DNA of 64,000 nt, from contig DAIPXZ010000001.1 in the NCBI GenBank assembly GCA_036782995.1, positions 186,001-250,000 of the forward strand, given 5' to 3'. Shown one piece after another: positions 17,225 through 26,018 of this stretch. Each line of letters opens with the position of its first letter. The stretch's first letter is position 1. This DNA comes from DAIPXZ01 sp036782995 (GTDB lineage Bacteria; Bacillota; Clostridia; Saccharofermentanales; Saccharofermentanaceae). The notes below the pieces were generated by a model, which was given only the letters and a program-made list of their open reading frames with translations, did no database searches and was not told the DNA's origin. A program made the translations under genes and the position numbers.

Positions 17225-18898
17225 ATGCTAAGTGATATACAAATTGCGCAACAAGCAGAAATGCTACCCATTGAACAAATCGGTAATCAACTCCACATCC
17301 AACGTGATGATATGGAAATGTATGGCAAGTACAAAGCGAAGCTTCCATTGAAGATTCTCTCCGACCGCAAAGATAAAAAGGACGGCAAATTAGTTCTCGT
17401 CACCGCGATGAACCCGACTCCGGCTGGCGAAGGAAAGACCACCGTCAGTATCGGACTGGCCCAGGCTTTAAACGTCCTCGGTAAGAATGCCATGCTCGCG
17501 CTTCGTGAGCCTTCTCTCGGGCCGGTTTTCGGCGTGAAGGGCGGCGCGGCAGGTGGCGGTTATTCTCAAGTCGTGCCGATGGACGACATCAACCTCCACT
17601 TCACAGGTGATTTGCATGCCATCACTTCAGCCAATAACCTTTTGGCTGCCATGATTGACAACCATCTTTATCAAGGAAACGAGCTTCGTCTCGACAAGGA
17701 ACGCATCCTCTGGAAACGTTGCCTTGATATGAATGACCGCGCGCTCCGCTCCCTGCACCTCGGTGTCGGTGGTGGTGTAAACGGAGTTCCGCGAAACGAA
17801 GTCTTCTCCATTACCGCGGCAAGTGAAATTATGGCCATCCTCTGCCTCGCATCCGATATGGAAGACTTAAAGAAGAGACTTAGTTCCATCGCCATCGCAT
17901 ACGATTTGGACGGAAAGATTGTCACTGCCGGTCAGCTAAACGCCGAAGGTGCTATGGCCGTTCTATTAAAGGATGCAATTTGCCCGAATCTCGTACAATC
18001 ACTCGAGCATACGCCTGCACTCGTGCACGGCGGACCATTTGCAAATATTTCTCACGGCTGCAACAGTGTTATCGCGACCAAAATGGGCCTTAAGCTTTCC
18101 GATATTCTTATTACAGAAGCCGGATTCGGTGCCGATTTGGGCGCAGAAAAATTCCTTGATATCAAATGCCGCACCGCCGGAATCTGGCCGGATGCAATTG
18201 TCATTGTTGCCACCGTACGTTCTTTGAAATATAACGCCGGCATCGACAAAGCTGATCTCAATCTGCCAAATCCCGAAGCCGTTAAGAAAGGCTTCCCTAA
18301 CCTGGAAAAGCACATTGAAAATATCTTGTCTTTTGGTATTCCTTGTATCGTTGCGAGCAACCAATTCTTAACAGACACGAAGGAAGAACTCGACATGCTC
18401 GCAAATCTTTGCAAGCAAAAGGGTGCTCGTTTCGCTCCGGCGCAAATTTTTGCCAAGGGCGGCGAAGGCGGTATTGAGCTCGCAAATGCTGTTCTTGAGG
18501 CATTCAATACGAATGAAGAGAAGAAACCAAAGTACACCTACGAGCTCGACTGGTCAGTCGAAAAGAAAATTGAAGCAGTAGCAACAAAGATTTACGGAGC
18601 AAAAGAAATCGACATTCTTCCGGAAGCGAAGGCAAAGATGGAAGCGTTCGTCGCTGCGGGCTACGGTAAACTACCGATTTGTATTGCAAAAACACAGTAT
18701 TCTCTCTCGGATAACCAGAAAGCACTCGGTCGTCCGACAGATTTCACACTCACCGTACGTGACGTGTGGCTCTCCGCCGCAGCTGGATATCTAGTCGTTT
18801 TGACCGGCGCCATTGTCACCATGCCGGGACTTCCTAAGCACCCGGCCGCTATGGATATCAATATTGAAGAGGACGGCACGATAGAGGGCTTATTCTGA
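17225..18898 (+). CDS. fhs: Formate--tetrahydrofolate ligase
   Basis: ATP-dependent formation of 10-formyl-THF, for one-carbon metabolism. The P-loop TPAGEGKTTVSIGLAQAL, the segment REPSLGPVFGVKGGAAGGG, and PGLPKHPAA near the C-terminus are family signatures. I start at MLSDIQIAQQ, where GGGAG lies nine bases upstream; an ATG seven codons earlier lacks a site. The 557 residues fit the family. The stop overlaps the next ATG by one base. Confidence 0.97.
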   Translation: MLSDIQIAQQAEMLPIEQIGNQLHIQRDDMEMYGKYKAKLPLKILSDRKDKKDGKLVLVTAMNPTPAGEGKTTVSIGLAQALNVLGKNAMLALREPSLGPVFGVKGGAAGGGYSQVVPMDDINLHFTGDLHAITSANNLLAAMIDNHLYQGNELRLDKERILWKRCLDMNDRALRSLHLGVGGGVNGVPRNEVFSITAASEIMAILCLASDMEDLKKRLSSIAIAYDLDGKIVTAGQLNAEGAMAVLLKDAICPNLVQSLEHTPALVHGGPFANISHGCNSVIATKMGLKLSDILITEAGFGADLGAEKFLDIKCRTAGIWPDAIVIVATVRSLKYNAGIDKADLNLPNPEAVKKGFPNLEKHIENILSFGIPCIVASNQFLTDTKEELDMLANLCKQKGARFAPAQIFAKGGEGGIELANAVLEAFNTNEEKKPKYTYELDWSVEKKIEAVATKIYGAKEIDILPEAKAKMEAFVAAGYGKLPICIAKTQYSLSDNQKALGRPTDFTLTVRDVWLSAAAGYLVVLTGAIVTMPGLPKHPAAMDINIEEDGTIEGLF

Positions 18899-20157
18899 TG
18901 AAAAACCCGAAAAGCAATTTCGTAACGGACGCACGTCATGTTTGGCAAAAACGCCAAGTCATGCATATCATTATTACGATCGGCGTGATTGCGATATTGC
19001 TTTTTATTGCTTTTTTTCTCTACATGACACTTGTTAAAGAAGAGATTGACGATAAATTTTCGGAGGATAACATGACCGAGACTTCCACATCAGGCGAGAG
19101 TGATTCGTCCGATCCCTCAGGAAGCACAGAGACAGCGCCTTCCGAAAGCGAATCGGGTCCGACAGAGCCTGTAGAGACTAGTGGCACATCGGGAACTGAT
19201 GTATCCGATCCATCCACTGACCCATCCTCTGACCCGACCTCTGACCCGACCACTGGCCAAAACCTTTTGCCGCAGGAATGGGATGAGGGCGAGGATGTGA
19301 TTTTGCCGCAAAGATATCCTTTGCAAACCGTATCTCACTCCGAACGCGACCAAGCCTATTCTTTGCTAAAGCAATCCGTCAAGGATTATATCGCGGCGCA
19401 TCCGGACTCACGCATCGGCTTCTACTACATCAATTTGCGAAGTAACGAAGCGTTCGGATTTAATGAGACGTCACCATTTGTCGTCGGGTCTGCCATTAAC
19501 ATGCCGTTTACGATGCTTCTATTTGACCGTGTAGCGCAAGGAACGATTTCTCTTCAACGCGTCTACGAATATCGTTCCGGCGATTGGCCAGCGAACCTCT
19601 CTTCTGTCATCAAGGACGGCGCCGAGGGACAACAATATACCATGCGCGAACTTATTCACTACGCCGTATCCGACGGCGATGGTATCGCCATGGACATGAT
19701 TTTCCCATCCATCGGCGAGGAAAATGCCGTCATCCGCGAGATGTCACAAATCAGCGGCTATGTGGATTTTGGCGCGACTCAAACCTACATGGATGCATTC
19801 GGCCAATGGCAAACCGGGGACCATCGTTCCTCGGCTTATGATATGGCGACATATGCCGAAGCGCTCTACTTGCGCTATCTCTCACATCCGGATGATTACC
19901 AATATCTCATCAATGACTTGGGGCGTTGCTCATCCACTTGGGGCATTGGGTCATACTTTCCGGATGATGCGGTCATTTTGCATCGGACGGGATCCAACAC
20001 AAATTACTCCGCCGAATGTGATGTGGCCATCATTTGCTCGGACGAACCAGTCGTCGTTGTTGTCACCTGCGAAGCACCCTCGACCGAGGCTGGCAGAGAG
20101 CACGAAGCAGCCCTCGGTGCACTTGTATATAATTTCCTCCATTTTTGCCACAGCTAA
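18898..20157 (+). CDS. Membrane-anchored class A beta-lactamase-like protein lacking key residues
   Basis: A single membrane helix (about residues 22-45), then a Ser/Thr/Asp/Pro-rich extracellular linker (to about 125), then a domain with the layout of class A serine beta-lactamases. The active-site positions are altered: SAIN (198-201) replaces SxxK, SDG (258-260) replaces SDN, and HRTG (363-366) replaces KTG. The serine remains but the general-base lysine is gone, so it may be a pseudo-enzyme or use other chemistry. The ATG overlaps the fhs stop by one base, implying coupled translation. Confidence 0.75.
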   Translation: MKNPKSNFVTDARHVWQKRQVMHIIITIGVIAILLFIAFFLYMTLVKEEIDDKFSEDNMTETSTSGESDSSDPSGSTETAPSESESGPTEPVETSGTSGTDVSDPSTDPSSDPTSDPTTGQNLLPQEWDEGEDVILPQRYPLQTVSHSERDQAYSLLKQSVKDYIAAHPDSRIGFYYINLRSNEAFGFNETSPFVVGSAINMPFTMLLFDRVAQGTISLQRVYEYRSGDWPANLSSVIKDGAEGQQYTMRELIHYAVSDGDGIAMDMIFPSIGEENAVIREMSQISGYVDFGATQTYMDAFGQWQTGDHRSSAYDMATYAEALYLRYLSHPDDYQYLINDLGRCSSTWGIGSYFPDDAVILHRTGSNTNYSAECDVAIICSDEPVVVVVTCEAPSTEAGREHEAALGALVYNFLHFCHS

Positions 20158-20169
20158 TCTCTTTTGTGT

Positions 20170-20175
20170 TATAAT
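20170..20175 (+). promoter_or_regulatory. Extended -10 promoter of the SRP RNA gene
   Basis: TATAAT preceded by TG one base upstream (TGTTATAAT) is an extended -10 box. A TTGCCA at 20145-20150 is a possible -35 with a long 19-base spacer, overlapping the end of the upstream gene. Confidence 0.65.
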
Positions 20176-20190
20176 TCATTCGTGTTTTTT

Positions 20191-20331
20191 CGTCCCAGCT
20201 GGTCTGCAGTTGGCGGTGGGTCTTGTGCGATGTGACCCGTGAACCCTGTCAGGTCCGGAAGGAAGCAGCAGTAAGCGGTTCCTCACATGTGCCGCAAGGG
20301 TGCTTGCTCCGACTGCAGTCCAGGTGGGACG
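20191..20331 (+). ncRNA. ffs: Signal recognition particle RNA, short bacterial type
   Basis: The conserved apical segment with GTCAGGTCCGGAAGGAAGCA (20249-20268) and the following AGCAGTAAG identify SRP RNA, which with Ffh targets membrane proteins. The ends pair (CGTCCCA with TGGGACG) and inner arms CTGCAGTTGG / CCGACTGCAG close the rod. It is about 141 nt, without the 5' Alu domain of the Bacillus-type large RNA. A TTCTTTTTATTT tract follows. It precedes dnaX, as in many bacteria. Confidence 0.93.
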
Positions 20332-20373
20332 ATTCTTTTTATTTAGACGAGTAGAAAGGGTCTTAAGAGAATC

Positions 20374-22584
20374 ATGGAACATCTAGCACTCTATCGGCAA
20401 TTTCGCCCCATGACTTTCGACGAAATCGTCGAACAACGTCACGCAGTTGCGGCTTTGAAGCAGACCGTCATTTCGAAGAAAATCGGTCATGCTTATCTGT
20501 TCTCTGGTACACGTGGCACTGGTAAAACTTCCATTGCTAAGGTCTTTTCTCGTGCTATCAATTGTCTTTCCCCTGTCAACGGAAATCCATGTAACGAATG
20601 TGAGATTTGTAAGGGCGTCATTAACGGTACAATCATGGACGTCATCGAGATGGACGCCGCATCGAATAACAGTGTCGATAACATCCGTCGAGTCTGTGAA
20701 GAGGTCATGTTTCTCCCTTCGAAGGCTAAATATAAGGTGTATATCATCGACGAAGTGCACATGCTTTCACAAGGAGCGTTCAATGCTCTTTTAAAGACAC
20801 TCGAAGAGCCGCCGGCGCACGCCGTTTTCCTTTTGGCAACGACAGAACCGCATCGCATTCCTGCGACTATACTTTCCCGTTGCCAGCGTTTCGATTTCCG
20901 AAGAATTTCCAACGATAGCATGGTAATGCGGTTGCGCACCATTGCCGACACCATGCATTTCGATATTACTGACGACGCTCTTCGTGCGATTGTACATGTG
21001 AGCGACGGGGCACTTCGTGACGCCGTTTCGTTGCTCGATCAAGTCAGCACCACAGCATCAGGAAAGATTACGCGCGATGATATTTTACGTATCACTGGTG
21101 TAGTCGATGACGCGTTCCTTTTATCAATGGCCGAAGCGTTACTTGAGGGCCGAGCATCCGATTTATTACCAATGTGTAATGCACTGATTATGGATGGTCG
21201 CGATTGCCTGCGATTTACCCTGGACTTGGCACAATATTTCCGAGATTTATTGGTCATTCTTGTTGCGCCACATCCTGAAATCCTAGTCACAGCAACAAGT
21301 GAATCATTAGTAAAAATGAAGGCATTGGCGAGCCGCACCGATAGTGCGACGCTCATGTTCTTCGTATCCAGACTCTCTGAATTGGTCGGTGAGCTTAAGT
21401 GGTCACCTTCCGTCAGAACCTCTTTTGAAATCACCCTGCTACGATTAGCTGCGCGCGGAAATAAGATTCCACCGGCGCCCATCGCCGCCGCGAACGTTAC
21501 GGCGACAACGACTACCGCGCCTACAGCGTCAACCGTTACTGAGGTCATGCCGATTCCGAATCCGCCCATCGCAGTTTTAAAACAAGAGGAGCCTTCTTCT
21601 ATTCCGGCTACTTCCGGTAAATCCACCGATGAATCCACCGACGGTACTTCATCGCACCAAGCCAGTTCGACGGCACACGACGAATCACTGATGTCTCCTG
21701 TTGTTACCTCGACGCAAACGATTCCGGAGATACCGGTCACGCCGACGCTTTCTGTTCCGCCGATGACCCCTCCAATCGTAGATATTAGTGATGATTTAAT
21801 CCCACCACCGCCCTATTCTGATGAGGACGGTATGCCTGAACCAGCCATAGACGAAATGATTCCGCCGCCGGAAGAAGCACCGCTCACGGCAGCAGAGCTA
21901 TCTCACATGACACCGAAAACACCGAACGTCTACAAGGCCTTCGAGACGCGAAGCGAGGATAAGTCCCATGTCACCAATTTATCCATGGCCGCAAAGAAGC
22001 CGGACGTCCGTGAAGCTTATCTTCCGCTCCCGACCATTGATGAAGAAATTATTGCACCGCCGCCCATGAATAATCTCTCCAAGATTATGACGGAGGCACC
22101 CGTTGATACGACGGTTGCGACACCTGCGGCGCCAACGAATCTGAATGCGATCACGAATCCTGAAAAGCCAATAGATACACAAGCTTTAGACGCATCCGAG
22201 ATTGAAGCATTATGGGAACGTTTCATAGCAATGCTAGGAGAAGAATACTTCTTCGATGCAATGTCTTTCCGTAACGCGTCATTGCATATTCTTGCGGATG
22301 TTGCTTACATCGTTTTCCCGGACGTGCACGCCGCATACGCCGAGGAAGCCAGTAAAAATCCGGCGCTTCGTACAGAACTCGAGAAAATCCGAAACACTTT
22401 ATTCCCTCAAGCAACGACAACCATTCGTGTGCTTTCGGAGAGCGAGTACACCCTTATTAAGGACGGAAAAGGCGCATTAACTGATGCTTTGGCAACAGCC
22501 AAAAAGCCAGCATGGGTGAACGCACTTCTACAATCTGATATCAACATTTCAATTCAAGAAAGAGAAAATAAGGAGGAAAGATAA
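20374..22584 (+). CDS. dnaX: DNA polymerase III subunit gamma/tau
   Basis: Clamp-loader ATPase of the replisome. The AAA+ core (about residues 1-370) has Walker A FSGTRGTGKTSIAKVF, a zinc-binding cysteine cluster CNECEIC, Walker B IIDEVHML, and sensor-1 LLATTEPHRIP. A Pro/Thr/Ala-rich linker (about 370-600) precedes a C-terminal polymerase-binding part (about 600-736). I saw no A-rich slippery site for a shorter gamma product. It heads dnaX-ybaB-recR. Confidence 0.96.
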   Translation: MEHLALYRQFRPMTFDEIVEQRHAVAALKQTVISKKIGHAYLFSGTRGTGKTSIAKVFSRAINCLSPVNGNPCNECEICKGVINGTIMDVIEMDAASNNSVDNIRRVCEEVMFLPSKAKYKVYIIDEVHMLSQGAFNALLKTLEEPPAHAVFLLATTEPHRIPATILSRCQRFDFRRISNDSMVMRLRTIADTMHFDITDDALRAIVHVSDGALRDAVSLLDQVSTTASGKITRDDILRITGVVDDAFLLSMAEALLEGRASDLLPMCNALIMDGRDCLRFTLDLAQYFRDLLVILVAPHPEILVTATSESLVKMKALASRTDSATLMFFVSRLSELVGELKWSPSVRTSFEITLLRLAARGNKIPPAPIAAANVTATTTTAPTASTVTEVMPIPNPPIAVLKQEEPSSIPATSGKSTDESTDGTSSHQASSTAHDESLMSPVVTSTQTIPEIPVTPTLSVPPMTPPIVDISDDLIPPPPYSDEDGMPEPAIDEMIPPPEEAPLTAAELSHMTPKTPNVYKAFETRSEDKSHVTNLSMAAKKPDVREAYLPLPTIDEEIIAPPPMNNLSKIMTEAPVDTTVATPAAPTNLNAITNPEKPIDTQALDASEIEALWERFIAMLGEEYFFDAMSFRNASLHILADVAYIVFPDVHAAYAEEASKNPALRTELEKIRNTLFPQATTTIRVLSESEYTLIKDGKGALTDALATAKKPAWVNALLQSDINISIQERENKEER

Positions 22585-22585
22585 C

Positions 22586-22930
22586 ATGGCAAAAGGTGGT
22601 TTTAAGGGAGGATTCCCAGGAATGGGCGGAAATATGGGTGCAATTATGCAGCAAGCACAGCGCATGCAAGCCGATATTGAACAAGCCAAGCTCGAGATTA
22701 ATCAATCCGTCGTTGAGGCTTCGGCAGGTGGTGGGGTCGTTTCTTGCGAAATGTATGGCACACACGAAATCAAGTCGCTTACTATCGACCCGAAGGCAGT
22801 CGATCCTGAAGATGTTGAAATGCTACAGGACCTAATCGTAGCGGCCATTAACGAAGCAAATCGCAAAATCGATGAACTGTCGTCCGAAAAAATGGCAAAG
22901 GCAACCGGCGGTGCAAAGCTTCCTTTCTGA
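22586..22930 (+). CDS. ybaB: YbaB/EbfC nucleoid-associated protein
   Basis: Small dimeric DNA-binding protein found between dnaX and recR across bacteria. The 114-residue protein has a Gly/Met-rich N-terminus, the helix MQQAQRMQADIEQAK, the AGGGVV strand, and DLIVAAINEANRK. AAGGAGG precedes the ATG, which starts one base after the dnaX stop. Confidence 0.95.
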   Translation: MAKGGFKGGFPGMGGNMGAIMQQAQRMQADIEQAKLEINQSVVEASAGGGVVSCEMYGTHEIKSLTIDPKAVDPEDVEMLQDLIVAAINEANRKIDELSSEKMAKATGGAKLPF

Positions 22931-23003
22931 TTCGAACACATGAGCTAGGCACTGATTTCGCACCAATCGCCTAGCATAATTTGATTGATAATGAGGTTTA
23001 ATT

Positions 23004-23606
23004 ATGGCAAGATACTCGCCCAGCGTGGCAAAACTGATATCTGAGTTGGGAAAACTCCCGGGCATCGGATATAAATCTGCCCAGCGACTGGCTTTCCACA
23101 TTCTTTCCATGCCTCCGGAAGAAGTTAAGACCCTATCGGATGCGCTTTTGGTCGCTCGCGAATCTACGAAGCTATGCTCACAATGCCAGAATTTCACCGA
23201 TACGGATCCATGCCCGATTTGTTCCGATCCTAAACGTGATCATTCCGTGATTTGCGTAGTAGAAAGCCCACGCGACGTCGCAACCATGGAACGTATGCGT
23301 GACTATCACGGCCTATACCACGTTCTTCACGGTGTCTACTCACCGCTATCCAACGTTGGCCTCGATGAGATTAAGCTCAAAGAATTAATTGCACGATTGC
23401 AAACATCTCCGGAAACCAAAGAAGTCATCGTTGCAACGAATCAGACAGCCGAGGGCGAAGCAACTGCATTATATATATCTCGACTGATTAAGCCTGCCGG
23501 TATACGCGTCACTCGTATCGCATCGGGGCTCCCGATGGGCTCGGATCTCGAATATGCCGACGACATCACACTATCGAAGGCAATGGAAGCGCGCAGAGAC
23601 TTCTAA
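23004..23606 (+). CDS. recR: Recombination protein RecR
   Basis: RecR acts with RecFO in loading RecA at gaps. The 200-residue length is standard. It has the helix-hairpin-helix ELGKLPGIGYKSAQRLAFH, a four-cysteine zinc finger (CSQCQNFTDTDPCPIC), and a Toprim domain with VVESPRDV and TNQTAEGEATALY. It is the third gene of the dnaX-ybaB-recR unit. Confidence 0.97.
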   Translation: MARYSPSVAKLISELGKLPGIGYKSAQRLAFHILSMPPEEVKTLSDALLVARESTKLCSQCQNFTDTDPCPICSDPKRDHSVICVVESPRDVATMERMRDYHGLYHVLHGVYSPLSNVGLDEIKLKELIARLQTSPETKEVIVATNQTAEGEATALYISRLIKPAGIRVTRIASGLPMGSDLEYADDITLSKAMEARRDF

Positions 23607-23659
23607 GCGAACAAAAAGACCGGTGTTCACCGGCACTCGATAAGAAGGAAACATATCAA

Positions 23660-23802
23660 TTGACGGATATTATCGACATTTCTGTAATTGTGCCTGCTCA
23701 TAATGAAGAAAATATATGGAAAGATGTATAACTTCTACCTCAGGTGCAAATGGTACTCCGCAAAAGAACACACAAGTTAACAAACTGAAAAAGTATAATT
23801 AA
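23660..23802 (+). pseudogene. Remnant of a family 2 glycosyltransferase
   Basis: A TTG-start frame with AAGGAA upstream reads TDIIDISVIVPAHNEENIW and stops after 23 codons (23729-23731). The ISVIVPAHNEENIW string is the classic N-terminus of GT2 glycosyltransferases. A further open stretch follows in the same frame and ends with KLKKYN and a stop at 23802; it may be the original C-terminus after an internal deletion. The second part is speculative. Confidence 0.55.
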
Positions 23803-23845
23803 AGAGCCCGGTGGAAACGCACCGAGCTCTTTCTTCATTTTTCAT
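23800..23845 (+). terminator. Bidirectional-looking terminator between recR and the divIC gene
   Basis: AAAGAGC-CCGGTG and CACCG-AGCTCTTT arms around a GAAAC-type loop, followed by TCTTCATTTTT on the plus strand. It lies between two convergent units. Confidence 0.75.
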
Positions 23846-23889
23846 AGAGGAATATTCTATTCCGTCCAGTTTACAACACTTCTCGTAGA

Positions 23890-24249
23890 TTATTTTTCCG
23901 TCTCGAACACCGTCTCGCCCGGCATGACCATGCCCAGCTCATCACGGGCAACTTCTTCAATATAATCGTCAGTGCCGATTCTTCGGCTCATTTCAACCAC
24001 TTCTTCTCTCTCGGCACTTGCCGCGGCTTCTTCTTGTTTTAGCTCCTCTTGGCGGTTGTTGACACGTTCGCGAACTTGTTGTTGTTCATAAAGCTTTGCG
24101 CCAACGACGGAGAAAAGGACGATAAAAAATATGACGACAAAAACGCGCCATAGTGACGCCTTTTTTCCGTGTTTTCTGGTTTTTGCCGATTTATCGCTCA
24201 TTCGATTCTCACGCTCTGCTTTCAATTTCATTACGGATGCGCAATTCAT
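23890..24249 (-). CDS. Septum formation initiator, DivIC/FtsB-like
   Basis: Bitopic division protein: basic N-terminus, one membrane helix (VFVVIFFIVLFSVVGAKLY, about residues 36-54), then an extracellular coiled coil rich in Gln/Glu, ending with the ARDELGMVMPGE motif typical of DivIC/FtsB. It probably joins the FtsL-DivIB complex. The start is uncertain: ATG at 24249, 24231 or 24201 (MSDKSAK) are all in frame and none has a strong ribosome binding site. Gene order mazG-rqcP-divIC matches Bacillus, without yabP and yabQ. Confidence 0.88.
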   Translation of the reverse strand: MNCASVMKLKAERENRMSDKSAKTRKHGKKASLWRVFVVIFFIVLFSVVGAKLYEQQQVRERVNNRQEELKQEEAAASAEREEVVEMSRRIGTDDYIEEVARDELGMVMPGETVFETEK

Positions 24250-24356
24250 CCGTATATATACCTATCATTTTCATTTTTACGCATTCCGTCTTTTCTTGCA
24301 AGCGATTCTACTGCCTTGCGTTACGATTGAAACAGAATTGTAATATTGAGATGCGT

Positions 24357-24614
24357 TCAGTCAATTTCTTTACCGACAACGAGCTCGTACATAGCTCCGG
24401 CTTGCTCCTTGCGGACGGTTTCTTTCACTTCGAGTATACGGAATGTGGTGACACCGTTTCCGAATTCGATGGATACCATATCACCAACTTTGACTTCGGC
24501 GCTTGGTTTGACAACGCGTCCGTTAATCTGCACACGGCCAGCGGAACAAACTTCGTTGGCGACAGTACGACGTTTTACTACACGTGAGACTTTCAGATAC
24601 TTATCAATTCTCAT
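24357..24614 (-). CDS. rqcP: S4-domain RNA-binding protein RqcP
   Basis: RqcP (YabO in Bacillus) binds the 50S subunit-peptidyl-tRNA complex and works with RqcH in Ala-tail synthesis. The 85-residue protein is almost one S4 domain: MRIDKYLKVSRVVKRRTVA, then GRVQINGRVVKPSAEVKVGD. An AAAGGAG site precedes the ATG, 11 bases after mazG. The neighbourhood (mazG upstream, divIC downstream) supports RqcP over an Hsp15-type protein. Confidence 0.9.
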   Translation of the reverse strand: MRIDKYLKVSRVVKRRTVANEVCSAGRVQINGRVVKPSAEVKVGDMVSIEFGNGVTTFRILEVKETVRKEQAGAMYELVVGKEID

Positions 24615-24625
24615 GGGGTTCTCCT

Positions 24626-25381
24626 TTATTCTGGGATGCCTGCAATCAGGGATGATTCGGTTGAATCGGCGATTGCCGCAATGGATTGGTTCGTTTCGTT
24701 TGCACGGATTTCAGCCTCGGAGAAGAGTGCAGTAAAGCGGGCATTTGCTTGATTGAGAGCGAGCTCCCCTTCTATTCCGCGTCGTTTTCCTTCGGCCAAC
24801 AGTCTGAAAAGTACTTCACCGAATTCTTTTTCATCAGCGATTGCAGCTACGTCGATGGTTTCGAGTGGAGAAGCAGTCACACCTGCCTTTTTCGCTCGTT
24901 TCAGTAGTTTCTCCGTACGAAGAAGTGACGGGACATCCTTTGGTATGTCGAGAAGTGTATCGCGGAAGGATTCTTGGCCTTTTTCTTTGCGCTTGTTCTT
25001 CTCCCATACGTCCAATACTTCTTCCGGTGTAGTAGCGTTGTCGGTGCCGAAAACATGGGAATGGCGCGAAATGAGCTTTCGACTAAGGATATCTGTTATG
25101 GTGTCGAGGTCAAATTCATTATTTTTCTCAGCTATTGCAGCGTGCAAGAGGACTTGCAAAAGGACGTCGCCCAACTCATCCGCAATGGAGTGCGCGTCGT
25201 TTCGATCGATTGCATCAACGGCCTCGTATGCTTCTTCAATGAGGTTTTTTCGAATGGACTCGTGGGTTTGTACTCTGTCCCACGGACAACCATCCGGACC
25301 TGTAAGGCGTTTTACGATAGCAGTTACGTATTCCATAGTGTATTTCTTATCGCCCATGCGGGCCAGAGAGTATTCGGTCAT
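24626..25381 (-). CDS. mazG: Nucleoside triphosphate pyrophosphohydrolase MazG
   Basis: House-cleaning NTP pyrophosphatase. It shows the start GPDGCPWDRVQTHESI, the metal site EEAYEAVDAI with the EExxE pattern, and ELGDVLLQVLLHA (ExxD pattern). A second MazG-like half follows (EVLFRLLAEGKRRGIEGE). The 251-residue length fits single-chain MazG. The Bacillus homologue also carries an N-terminal methylase-like domain, absent here. Confidence 0.95.
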   Translation of the reverse strand: MTEYSLARMGDKKYTMEYVTAIVKRLTGPDGCPWDRVQTHESIRKNLIEEAYEAVDAIDRNDAHSIADELGDVLLQVLLHAAIAEKNNEFDLDTITDILSRKLISRHSHVFGTDNATTPEEVLDVWEKNKRKEKGQESFRDTLLDIPKDVPSLLRTEKLLKRAKKAGVTASPLETIDVAAIADEKEFGEVLFRLLAEGKRRGIEGELALNQANARFTALFSEAEIRANETNQSIAAIADSTESSLIAGIPE

Positions 25382-25414
25382 AGCGTTTCCTTTCGGCGGG
25401 TATGCTCGCTCGGT

Positions 25415-25672
25415 TCAAATCATACGAATTTGGAATCGGTCAAAGTTGACCTTTTCCGTATATTGGTCACTAAAGAAAATAGTTTGATGAAATCGTGCAA
25501 ATTCATGCGTGTTTTTGGAAAGCCACAACGGCAAGGGCACATCCATTTCACGGCACAACTGAATCAACGCCTCATCGAGTTCTTTTGCAAAACGCACTTC
25601 GGGATGAGAATGCTCCACGAGATGAATACTTGTCATCACGTTGGCATTGAAAGTTTTTCCTTCCAATTTCAT
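25415..25672 (-). CDS. Small protein of unknown function upstream of mazG
   Basis: 85 residues, start MKLEGKTFNANVM set by GGAGG eight bases upstream. No signal peptide or membrane segment. It contains EVRFAKELDEALIQLCREMD, then LPLWLSKNTHEFARF, and an aromatic, basic C-terminus. It lies 33 bases before mazG and is probably cotranscribed. I do not recognise the family. Confidence 0.7.
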   Translation of the reverse strand: MKLEGKTFNANVMTSIHLVEHSHPEVRFAKELDEALIQLCREMDVPLPLWLSKNTHEFARFHQTIFFSDQYTEKVNFDRFQIRMI

Positions 25673-26018
25673 GATATTAGCCTCCTGCCGCATTTTCTCG
25701 CCAGTGTTGCCGCATTTCTGCCGTAACCTCGTAAAAACTTATTCACAGGAAAAGCATTTTGCGGTTACATTTGACTGGTAAACTAAGGTTGTCCTAAAGA
25801 TAAGTAGGACGTTTACTTCATAACACCCTCCTTGCAGATGCCGACGCCCCCCGTCGGTATCTTTATGTCTCGAAGTAAAAGTATACATATTTTAGCTTCC
25901 GTTACAATCGGAAGTCTCGTTTCGGACAATTTGCTTTCACGACACCTTATTATACTGCATCAAGCCAGGTTTAGTGGTATGCTAAAAAGCATGAAATCAT
26001 TATATTTTGCGGGGTACA
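25673..26018. other. Intergenic region between divergent genes
   Basis: No gene seen. It holds a small GC hairpin (CCGACG / CGTCGG, 25840-25856) followed by TATCTTTATG, perhaps a weak terminator. A TATACT at 25952-25957 could be a -10 box for the downstream gene but lacks a convincing -35. Confidence 0.4.

Noticed and set aside
24974..25726. 250-codon plus-strand frame
   Set aside because: Antisense of mazG and of the small gene before it; Cys/Phe-rich shadow translation.
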